64,000 nucleotides of DNA from Pseudoneurospora amorphoporcata (Eukaryota; Ascomycota; Sordariomycetes; Sordariales; Sordariaceae): positions 62,001 through 126,000 of the forward strand of contig MU859065.1 in assembly GCA_033297205.1 (NCBI GenBank), written 5' to 3'. Both the position numbers and the translations under genes were made by a program. Positions 46,302 through 56,471 of the stretch are shown in pieces. Positions within the stretch are counted from its first letter, which is position 1. Each line of letters starts with the position of its first letter. The notes beneath the pieces are model-generated. The model ran no database searches and was not told where the DNA came from. It worked only from the letters and a program-made list of their open reading frames with translations.

Positions 46302-49018
46302 ATGGCGATTCAAAAGAAACACGGCAAGGGCCGTTTGGACAAGTGGTACAAGCTTGCCAAAGAGAAGGGTTATCGTGCTCGTGCCGCCTTCAAGTTGATC
46401 CAGCTCAACAAAAAGTATGGCTTCCTCGAGAAGAGCAAGGTCGCTCTCGATCTTTGCGCTGCGCCCGGTGTAAGTTATCATATGGCCTTGAGCATCCAGT
46501 CCATTACGGGGTGAACTAACCTTGTCTGTTTCCGTCCCTAGTCGTGGTGTCAAGTCTGCGCCGAGACTATGCCAACAAACTCCATCATTATCGGTGTCGA
46601 TCTCGCCCCCATCAAGCCCATTCCCAAGGTCATTACCTTTCAGAGCGATATTACCACCGAAAAGTGTCGCGCCACCATCCGCACCCATCTCAAGACATGG
46701 AAGGCCGACGTCGTGCTTCACGATGGTGCGCCCAACGTCGGTACCGCTTGGGTTCAGGATTCGTACAACCAGGCCGAACTTGCCCTGCACTCGCTGAAGC
46801 TGGCCACTGAGTTCCTTGTCGAGGGTGGTACTTTCGTCACCAAGGTTTTCCGATCCAAGGATTACAACTCCCTTCTCTGGGTTTGCAACCAGCTTTTCGC
46901 CAAGGTCGAGGCCACGAAGCCCCCTTCGTCCCGTAACGTCTCCGCCGAAATCTTCGTCGTCTGCCGCGGCTTCAAGGCCCCCAAGCGCATTGATCCCAAG
47001 CTTCTCGACCCCCGCTCCGTTTTCGAGGATGTGGCCGGCCCCGCCCCCAACAACGAAGCCAAGGTCTACAACCCCGAGATCAAGAAGAGAAAGAGAGAGG
47101 GTTACGAGGAGGGAGAGTACATCCAGTTCAAGGAGATCTCTGCCAGCGAGTTCATCAACACTGTCGATCCCATCGCCATTCTCGGCCAGTACAACAAACT
47201 CAGCTTTGAGCAACCCAAGAACGGCGACGTAGCGTTGGCTGCCCTTGACAAGCTCCCCGAAACGACCGAAGAAATCCGTCTCTGCTGCGCCGATCTCAAG
47301 GTGCTCGGCAGGAAAGAGTTCAAGCTCCTCTTGAAGTGGCGTCTAAAAGTACGAGAGATCTTCGGCTTCCCCACCAAGAAGAGCCAGAAGGCGGTGGCTG
47401 TCGACGAGGAGGTTGCGGTAGTGGAGAACATGGATGAGGAGCTTAGGATTCAGGAGGAGCTGCAAAGGATCAAGGAAAAAGAGAGCTCCAAGAAGAAGCG
47501 CGAGAGGAGGCGCGAGAACGAGAAGAAGCAAAAGGAGATTGTGCGCATGCAGATGAACATGACTGCGCCCATGGATATCGGTATGGAGCAGGACGGCCCT
47601 CGCGGTGAGGGTGCCATGTTCCGTCTCAAGACCATCGACGCGAACGCTGCTCTGAACAAGATCGCCAAGGGCAAGATGGCCCTTCTCAAGGAGGCCGAGA
47701 AGACGAAGGATTACGACTTTGGCTCCGACGGCGAAAACGACGATAGCGACGAGGAGGCCGATCGTCTGGAGGAAGAGCTCGACAACCTGTACGATCAGTA
47801 TCGGGAGCGCAAGGCGGCGTCCGATGCCAAGTACCGTGCCAAGAAGGCTAGGAAAGAGAACGGCGACGACGAATGGGAAGGTGTATCTGGCGATGAGAAG
47901 GCGGGCAGCGACGAAGATGATGATGAGGAGCTCGAAGTGGACAGCAGTGATGACGATTCCGACTTGGAGGATGGTGAACCAGGCCAGAAGCTTATAACAG
48001 ATCTGGACGGTCAGTCAGAAGAGAAGGATGGTCTGTCTAAGCGCGCCAAGAACTTCTTCAGCCAAGGTATCTTTGCCGAAATACCAGGGCTTTTGGAGGA
48101 GCCGGAATCTGAGGAGGAGACTCAGGAGGCCGAGCTTGTTGAGGCTGTCGAGCAGCCCAAGGTTACTAAGAAGGAAAAGAAGGAGAAAAGCGAGAAGAAG
48201 GACACCAAGGCCAAGAGCAAGAAGGCGGCTGAGGAGAGCGATGATGAGGATGATTTCGAGGTCGTCAAGAACAACGAGGATGACGACTGGGAGAACGTTG
48301 AGAGGAAGAAGAAGAACGGCAGGCCTGGTAAGCTCCATTGAGTCCCTCTTCAGTATAATCTGGAAAGGACACCAGCTGACTATGACAACCACAGACATCG
48401 ACATTATCACCGCCGAGGCCATGACCCTCGCCCACCAGCTTGCGACCGGCGAGAAGACAAGTTACGACGTCATCGACGACGGTTATACCAAGCACGCCTT
48501 CAAGGACCGCGACGGTCTTCCCGACTGGTTCCTTGACGATGAGTCCAAGCACGACAAGCCTCATAAGCCCATCACCAAGGCCGCGGCGGAGGCCATCAAG
48601 GAAAAGCTTCGCGCTTACAACGCTCGTCCCATCAAGAAGGTTGCCGAGGCCAAAGCCAGGAAAAAGTTCAAGCAGGCCCAGAGACTTGAGAAGCTCAAGA
48701 AGAAGGCCGATATGCTTGTCGGTGACGATGGCTTGTCAGAAAAGGAGAAGGCTTCCAGCATCTCGAAGCTCATGTCGCAGGTTAAGAAGAAGACAAGGAA
48801 GGCGCCTGTCAAGGTCGTCAAGGCTGCTGGTTCTAACAGGGGTCTCCAGGGCAGACCTAAAGGAGGTTCGTATTTCACTCCGTTCTCTCATGTCAATGTT
48901 GGAATGATGCTAACTCGGTCTTCTCACTACGACAGTCAAGGGCAGATACAAGATGGTGGATCCTCGTATGAAGAAGGAGTTGAGGGCGATGAAGAGGATT
49001 TCCAAGAAGAAGAACTAG
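46302..49018 (+). CDS. spb1: AdoMet-dependent rRNA 2'-O-methyltransferase Spb1
   Basis: Exons 46302-46469, 46542-48327, 48395-48865 and 48936-49018 give 835 residues. Introns use GTAAGT, GTAAGC and GTTCGT donors. The N-terminal FtsJ/RrmJ methyltransferase domain (about 1-210) has the S-adenosylmethionine loop DLCAAPGSW (50-58, split by intron 1) and the full catalytic tetrad Lys31, Asp117, Lys157, Glu192. A Spb1 middle domain follows (about 235-390), then long acidic and lysine-rich coiled stretches, and the Spb1 C-terminal domain (about 600-835), ending in a basic [15 protein letters not shown] tail. In yeast, Spb1 acts in the nucleolus and methylates 25S rRNA G2922 in the A-loop during 60S subunit assembly. 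All key residues are present, so it should be active. Confidence 0.97.
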
Positions 49019-50252
49019 ACGTGTCCGTGTCCAGCAGCAAAAGCATAGTTATGGGTGGAAGTTTTAATTGCGATACCTTTTTACCTGTTCATATAGTTGT
49101 AGAAGACGGTGGTTGTGACAAGACAGATTTTGTTGTTGTTGTTGTTGATGTACATCAAAGGGATATGGATTGTTGGATGATCAATAAGAAGTGCAGCACT
49201 CTTGAAAACTCTCAAAGTGTCGTTTTATTGGGTTCACATGATCACATCCCCATTTCCTTCCATCTTCCACTTCGCAGACAAACCTTCCGGCCCTCGCGAT
49301 GGAGAGGTCATCGGCTCGCACGATTGGTCAGCGTTTGAGGAAATTGTGCATGGACGTCGATAAAAGGAGTTGATACTCGTAACTTGGATGCCTGTGGCCA
49401 TGTAATCTCGCTGACAAGATTTTCTACGCGGCATATCCAACGAATGTGATGATCTTTACGAGTGTCCCCGGCCCTTAACGCTCGCGAGGCTACTAGATGT
49501 CACTCTCCATCCCGGGCAACTGTAATCCATCTTGGTGAAGATGACCAGTAGTTTGACCCTCGAAGGGCATCACAAAGGGGAACAAAATAAAAATAGCGTT
49601 ATTGATTTTCCGATTGAAGTGTCGTCGTTGGCCGATTTTGTGTTTACGGATGTTTGATGTTGCCGGACAGAGACTGGATCATCGCGATTTTTGTGTTGTC
49701 CATTTTCAACCCCAAAACCGAAAACAAAAATAAAACAAGTACATATCCGATATCAGCAATAACTCCCGAGTCGAATAAAAAAAAGTGGAAAAGCCAAGTC
49801 GCCCATGGTACGCTTGTGGAACGAACGCACAATCCGCCAGCTGCTGACTTTGCGAAAACTGTACCTCGGGATACCCGCGCACCCGGCAATGTTTTCATCA
49901 ACGGGGAATGGAACCACTGCGCCATAGGACCAGGCCACAACACAGGGCTCTCCGTTGTGGTAGTGGGGTTAGGTAATGGGCCTTATAGTAAGGTGCCTTG
50001 GGTGCCTGGGCCGTGTAGGTCCCAACAGTCCGGGACGGCGCGGGGCGGGTAGGAGGGTGTCTTGTGTCATCCGATGTTTGGGGGAGGATGGGACCTTGAC
50101 AGGAACGGTGACAGGCACCTGGAATTGTACATGGCACTCACTGTCTGCACTGGGTGCTACCTAGGTATGGCCAGATTTAAGAGACCAGTGGGTATATTGC
50201 CTCTATTCTATAACCTCTAGTCCTTTCACGACTCTTCACTCCTTTTGTTCTG
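49019..50252. other. Intergenic region between convergent spb1 and the JmjC gene
   Basis: It holds the two 3' untranslated regions, a TTG trinucleotide stretch (49130-49147) and the second copy of the dispersed SINE-like repeat (49740-50110). No gene is supportable. Confidence 0.55.
49740..50110 (-). repeat. Dispersed SINE-like repeat, copy 2
   Basis: This is the less degraded partner of 12180-12460. On the minus strand the A-box-like TGGCGCAGTGG lies at 49924-49914, the B-box-like GTTCGTTCC at 49827-49819, and a T8 run follows GACTTGGC at about 49789-49782. The A-to-B spacing (about 95 bases) is longer than in a tRNA. Relative to this copy, copy 1 mostly has T for C and A for G, the direction expected from RIP or cytosine deamination. 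No open frame is conserved between the two, so a non-coding element is likely. Confidence 0.55.
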
Positions 50253-51717
50253 TTACTGGTGGTACTTCTGCTGCTGCTGGTTGACTGCTCTCACAAAGGA
50301 AGTAAACGGGTATAGAGGCCCGGTGAAGTCCATGTCGTACCTTTTTTTTTTTTCTAGTGGTTAGCACATGATCGTTGCAGAACAGATGGATATTGCTTAG
50401 TTGACTCACCAATAGTTCACAGCAACACAAATCCCTCCTTGCGAGCAAGACTGGGAGACTTTGTGATACCTGTCGTTCATCTTGTTAGCAGTCAATCACT
50501 AACTCGCTCACTCCCGCTTCCTGAAGGGAATAAAAAAGGCTCACCACATAGCAGGCAAATAAAGCATATCCCCCTCCTCCAGTGTCACCCTCATCGGCTC
50601 CGCCAGCTTCGAGTACCGCGTGGCATTCTCCTCGGGCTTATCGGGGTCCCAGATGGCAAACGGGACTGTTACGTCCTTTTCTTTTCCTGTCTCCTCATCA
50701 TTTTCCTTCTCCATTACCAGTTCCAGTTCCCCCCCTTTTTGCCCTTCACCCTCCTCCTCACCAGTTTCTCCCTTCTCTTCGTCCCCACCCCCGGTTTTCT
50801 GGTGCTGGCGACGTACATACCCCCCACTCTTGAGTTCACTCTCATTAACACAGGGCAAACAATGCGGCGGCAACAGCACAAAGTGTTTCCTGCCTCGAAT
50901 CTGCACATAGACGTTCTCGTAGTTATCCTTGTGCAAAGCCGTGGTGGACAGAGAGTTGCCGATCCAGAGGTTGATGGCTTCTGGTTTGGCTTCTTGGTCA
51001 CTTAGCGAGGAGAGGGCGATGCGGGCCCAGGGGATGGTGGGCGGGACGTGGCTGTAGAGGGAGAGGTATTCTTGTCGGAGGTTGTCGTTTTCTGTATTTT
51101 TTTTTCTGTTAGAATAGGTTGAGAGAATATGGTACAAGAGGGGTTTGATGGGAGCATGAAGGGTGAGATGAGTAGAGGGGTATACGAGCACTGTGTAAAG
51201 AGGATGAGGGAGGTAAATGGCTTGACTTGCGGGTTTGAGCATAGCGAACCTCGGACTTGCGAAGTCCTTGGGTCTTTTCTTGGTGAATCACATAGGCGAG
51301 GAAGTCGCTGAAGGGTTGGTCTTCTTCGTGGGGTTTGGCAAAGACCAGAGAGCCGGTTTGGGGGTGGATGGTTGGGGCGTCGGCGTTTCTTTTGTGATGG
51401 TATCAAGATGCGTGAGCTTTTATGATTTTTGCTTGAATTTTCTGACCATCTTCATGTGATCCAACATACCCAAAAGGAGTAACGGCAACGTTGACAGTCT
51501 CATCCCCAAGGAAATTGGACAGATGCTCGGCGGTCCATGTCTGGGTTGCCTTCCAGTTTGCGGCACCGCCTCTTACAACGAAAGGGGTGTTTCTGGCTAC
51601 AAATCGCATAAACTCGAGCGCACTGGGCTCTTCGTGAAGCTCCTCGATGAAGGAGCTGTTGAGTTCATTGTAGGTGACGATCAGGTCTGCAATGGGATCG
51701 TGGTCCTTTCCGTCCAT
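50253..51717 (-). CDS. JMJD7-like JmjC-domain hydroxylase
   Basis: Five exons on the minus strand: 51717-51470, 51388-51231, 51091-50545, 50469-50410 and 50340-50253, giving 366 residues. Conserved junction motifs (VTPFG-NADAP, YAQTQNDNL, LPAMWYHKV, NYWYDMDF) fix the splice sites. The second intron begins GCAAGT, a GC-AG intron. The cupin iron site is visible: His189-x-Asp191 in LHKDNYEN, and the distal His320 in AMWYHKV. Animal JMJD7 is a 2-oxoglutarate/Fe(II) oxygenase that (3S)-hydroxylates a lysine in DRG-family GTPases; the same role is plausible here but inferred. An acidic Glu/Gly/Lys-rich insertion of about 50 residues (near 220-275) interrupts the fold between the metal ligands. No signal peptide, so cytosolic or nuclear. 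Confidence 0.92.
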
Positions 51718-54703
51718 GTTTACTTTTCAGTTCAGCTCGGTGGGGTCTACACCGAAAATGATGATCGACCCGAGGTTGTGTTCGAGGTTCTGGCGGTTGT
51801 CTTTTTTTGGATGCTTCGGTTCAACTAGTACCGCTGTGGTCGTTCGTTGCGCGGCACCTGGACGCGGTCGGGGTGGATCCACCCTCCCGTCGGAAGCAAA
51901 AGATAAAAGGCGGAGTAGGCCAATCAGGTAGCGCTACAACAAGACAGCGGTATCAATGACAGAATAATGGCCTGACTTTTTGAGGGTCCTGGGGTCCAGA
52001 GCACTGAGCGTCATCAAGTCATCAACGCAGCCCATGTGTTAGTGTGGATAGGGGGAAAAGGCGATTGCTCCAGCATCGGAATCGGTCTATAAAGCAAAGC
52101 TGGTTCCCATTTCGATTTCTCGTCGTTTTGCATGCCAATTTTCCCATCGACAATGTTTTGGTTCCGTAAATTGGAGGTGGAGTTCTCCTTCTCCCCTCCT
52201 TTTTCTGCACCACCATCTCCGGCCTTACCGCAACCACCAATCAGCGATCCCCGATCCAAGACTCCTTAGATGCCCCCCAGTGGACAGCAAGGGACCACAG
52301 GGCACGGCTAGGCCACAACTTGGTTCTTCCAGTCGGTCTCCGCTCCAAATCCCCTCATTGGGAGAACGGTTACCATTGCCGACACCGGAACTTGAGAAGG
52401 TCCCAGAACGGATACGTGCTCCGAAGGCCAATGGATCCTCTTCATACACCTGATATCACAGCACTGCAACGAGTCGGTCGAACAACATTTGGAAAAACAG
52501 TCGTGGACAGAGGAGGAATACGAAAGAGATACCGAATACGACGCAGACCCTCATCCTCATTGTCGCCCATACCCGTACAGGAGTCTATTCCGAGTTTACG
52601 GCCCATTAGCCATGGCTGGGAGGAGGAAAGAAACGGTGCACCAGGGACAACGAGAACGGGTCGGACAAGTCACAAAAGTTTCGAACGAAAGGGAGGAAGG
52701 AGGGGGGGGGCTTTTTTGGCGGCAGAGGCAACGGGGCCGAACGGGGTTGGATGGTTGGGACGGTGGATTGCAGCATCGGCTCTCCTCGTTTCTTTTTTCC
52801 AAGGAAGTCTGTGAAAGACTTGCATCCATTATCTCTCCCGAGACTCCATCTCGCTCACACCTCGCTTTCCTCTTGCGGTCAAGCAGCATCTTTGCTGTCT
52901 TGTTGCATATCCGTGGCAAAGGAGGAAGGGGTATCCATGCATCCATCGCCTTGCAACCCAAAATATCATTGGATTTTTGAGGCGGATTCGTCACTCGAGA
53001 GCGCTACAAGAATCCTTTTTTTCTCTTCCCTGCCTCCAGACCGCCGTCGCTCCGACAATGAATCTAGGGGCAGCATATGCCGCATGACGGATGGACACGC
53101 CGACACATCACATATGCTCATGCTAGCCGAGGCATAATCGTTTCCAGCCGCAGTAATTGTTGGGACGGAGAGTCAGCATTAGTTGCGCAGTTACTGCAAG
53201 GTGAGTTTTATCCCGCCTTTTTGCTTCTTTTTTGTGCATTGTGTGGTATGCCAACTGAAGGCAATTCCGCCATCTCATCACTTCGAATTGGTGTCTCTCT
53301 GCGGCAGACGGCGGTGTCTCGTTGGCTAGCGGTGGCATGGCCGTGATTGATGACAGTGCAGGACACGTTGGAGGGGCTCAGGCCCCGGACTTATCAAATA
53401 CAGTTAGGTTGCGACTCTGCGAGAGGGGAAGTGCCCCACATGTTGACATCATTCTGCTCGGCCCGGCCTCCTTCGATCTTTCTCTCGGAACTCTTTCCAT
53501 CTGCTTTTCTCTCATTCCCATCTCATTCATCATTTGGATGGGTTCGGAAGCAATTACACGATTTCGGCCCCTAAGATTCGAGTCAATTTCTACGACTTAC
53601 CTCGGCCATCAAATCAATCCTCAAAGAGATTTACAGGGGATCATCTGTACGTACATTACACAACACTACACTACACTACCTGCCACCCCGCCAAAAAAAA
53701 TAATTGTCACACCAAAACCATCACCACCAACTTTGATCATTCAGAACAAGGCCATTTCAAGGCCTTTTTCAATGGTTTAAATTGCAGCCTGCCTACGTGC
53801 AATGCGCCTGTGCCTTGGAGGTTGGTGATGGATCCAATTCGGGCTTAGTAGGCTTCTGGTTCAGCACCATCGGCGATCACTCCGGGTCCGCACCGAGAAG
53901 CGAATTAATTCAAAGGGTCAGTTGGAGTCAGAAGTTGGAGTCGAGCTCGGGCTCCCTCCTCTTTCCCTTTCCAAAGCTCACGTTTCAATCACTGCGACTC
54001 GAGCGAGAACCCCTCATCCACGCATTGTCAATAGTCTGGTACCTGAATTGCTCAGTGTGCTTTTTCTCTCATTGTACCGTGGTTCGCAAAGAATGCTTCA
54101 GAAGCACTGCTGATCCTGCGCTAGACGGGATGACACAGTGCGTTTCAAACAGCACGCCCCAAGCACAAGTACACTACACCGGAGCTGCTGGGTACCCCAC
54201 GGCAGCACATGTTTTCTTCAACCCGCACGTCTCCAGCGTTCCACTGCAACCTCTCCAATGCAAATGTCTCGCTTCCATTTCATTGCAACTGTTCTGATCT
54301 CATCTTTTTCCTGTTACGGTGTCAGTCAGACCACCAGGCCGTGATAGCCAAACCGCTACCCATACGACCTTCATCAGCTTCGCAGTCATTCTTTGAGCAA
54401 ACGACATCAAAACCTTGATGGTCATGGAATCTGAGATCTCTGCGCTTGTTTCACTTGGGGTGGATCTCTTCTTTTGGAGCTCCATCAGATCGGGCGGACT
54501 CGACCACACTCCGGACAGCACCACGCTCACTGCGGATTCGGTGCGGATTGCGGATTGCGGATTGCACCCTGAATTCTTCAGTACCGGCCCTGGTGCCTGG
54601 CTTTCCGGGCTGCCAGAGGGCAGTGCCCACTGCCCCGGAGACACTTCTTCTGATGCCTCGAGGTCCATATGCCAGGGCCACTCATCTTTTTCCCTGCCTA
54701 GTC

Positions 54704-54745
54704 TTTTTTTTTTTTTTTTTTTTGGGGTGGGGGGGGGGGGGGGGG
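54704..54745. repeat. Poly(T)-poly(G) homopolymer junction
   Basis: Twenty consecutive T residues run directly into a G tract broken by a single T (G4-T-G17). Such tracts can exclude nucleosomes or form unusual DNA structure, and are prone to assembly error. Confidence 0.85.
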
Positions 54746-55022
54746 CGCGCCGAGCCAAGTTCTGGTCAAGCACCACTCACGCCTTCCACGCTTTGCACGC
54801 ATCGGTTTTTCTCCAAAGAAAATCAGCGCAAAAGTGGACGTGCCCCACGATTCTCCAACTTCGGTTTTTCCTCCTTTGACGAGCTCCAAAGCTTGGAATC
54901 TTATGCGACACTAGCGGATCAAGGTACCTCTAGCTGTTCATGATACCTTCTAGCTTCCAAGGACAAGACCCCCAATCCCCTTGCTCAAGGTTACGTTAGG
55001 TTCTCCAACATCCACAGTTCCC

Positions 55023-55045
55023 TTTTTTTTTTTTTTTTTTTTTTT
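55023..55045. repeat. Poly(T) run of 23 bases
   Basis: Uninterrupted T run in the presumed promoter or leader of the SCAP gene. Poly(dA:dT) tracts are common nucleosome-excluding promoter elements in fungi. Confidence 0.85.
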
Positions 55046-56381
55046 GCCTACCCGTATCTATACCTTATATTATCTACTCGTCAAGACATTCCACCAACCC
55101 CGGGCACATTCAAAAGGACATAGAGGAATATCGATAGCCCCGAGATACCAAGGTACAATACGTACAACTCTATCTCAACCTCTCGACTCCAATCATCCTT
55201 CGCTCAATCCCTTGACGTGGCCCGATCCGAGGTTCTGCCGTCTACCTACTTCTAGCATAGAAAGGTACACTACTTTCAGCCCTCGACGCCAACGCTGTCC
55301 ACTCACTCAAATGAGGTCCACGGTCCCTGCTCCATCATCTGTCATTTTTTTTCTACCACATCTTGGACAGCACATCTCATCTCCCTCTAGAGGACGTTCC
55401 ATCAGTCCGGCACCCACCCCCATACCACCCATACCTCCCAGGGCATCTCTCCCTGTGCCACGCTAGAATCGCTCTAGAGTTGGGGCTCTTCTGCATTGGG
55501 ACTAGGGCCTGCATTGCCTGCATCACCACGCAGCATTGATCTTCGCTGGGGTCACCGGCATCTCAACGCTTTATCGACTGGCCGCAAGTGCCACCACTAC
55601 CACTCACGCTCCCCCGTCACCACACACACTGGCTGTCTGGGATCGATCCGCTTGCTCCAACCACCAGAAAGGGGTCGCCAGCTCACCATTTTAGTAGCTA
55701 CTAGCAGTCTCCAGCAGAGTCTCGGCCAGCATCATACTGCACAAGTCTTGGAGGGCACGTGCACGAGCATCGATACCGAGCATCTCGCAGCAACAAAGTC
55801 ACCGATCGGGCCACTTACTTATCTCCAACCACGACGGGGAAATTGAATCATCTTTGTCACCCACCACCGCCCCCAGCACTCTCTATCTACACCCACCGCA
55901 GCTCATTTGCTGGTGGGGATTTATTGACGCCACCGCAACCACCTAGACTGCTCGCTATCATCGCCGTTGCTGTTACGGGATCAGTTCGAAGCCGACCCGC
56001 GTGACAGGGAATCCCACAGGGAAGACCCCCCGAACACCTCATAGACTAATTTCTGGACAACTAGAGGCCCTGGTCTCTCTCTTCTCCAAACTCACTCCAG
56101 ACCGTCCTTACAGACACTTGCCACCTCCGCTTCGGCCATCCACTTCGACCTCACGGGCAGGATCAGGATCCTTCCCCGATGCGACTGCGACTCTGTTGAC
56201 CAGATCGACCTGTAGTTATCCATCCGCTCCAGTCAGCTGTCTCTCTCTCCTCGGCCAGGGGCAACACATCTCTCATCTGTCACGCGCCGCGACTGCTGGG
56301 AGATGTGACCGGCCTCTTGTCTGCATTACAACCGAATCCTCCATCTTTCACAGGGGGCTAACCTAAGCCGTCCGGGCGATT

Positions 56382-56471
56382 ATGCTGTGGTATTTGCTTT
56401 ACCCGCTAAGAGGGTTGGTTATCCTGTATTTTTTTCTTATGTTCTCATCGACTACAGTATTATCATGCTGA
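56382..56471 (+). promoter_or_regulatory. Upstream ATG of the SCAP gene: overlapping uORF or alternative first exon
   Basis: An ATG at 56382 opens a 29-codon, very hydrophobic frame whose TGA (56469-56471) overlaps the main start (ATG at 56465). If the candidate intron 56390-56457 (donor GTATTT, acceptor CTACAG) is removed, this ATG joins in frame and adds the five residues MLCII before the main methionine. Both readings follow directly from the sequence; which one happens needs RNA data. Confidence 0.4.

Larger units (their letters stand above)
51718..56381. promoter_or_regulatory. Long upstream and leader region of the SCAP gene
   Basis: No gene is supportable in this 4.6 kb. The end at 51718-51900 should be the promoter of the JmjC gene. 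A T20/G-rich homopolymer junction lies at 54704-54745, and a T23 run at 55023-55045. From about 55060 to 56380 the DNA is strongly C/T-rich with CACC and CCACC repeats, as in long fungal leaders. Short frames are proline/serine-rich and overlap. I looked for an SRE-like ATCACCCCAC element and saw no convincing match. Confidence 0.5.

Noticed and set aside
46257..47213. 318-codon minus-strand open frame across spb1 exons
   Set aside because: It overlaps the conserved Spb1 methyltransferase region antisense, begins at a non-ATG codon, and runs through the spb1 intron; a shadow frame.
55496..56366. Proline/serine-rich plus-strand frames before the SCAP gene
   Set aside because: They come from C/T-rich leader DNA, overlap in different frames and have no domain; treated as leader.
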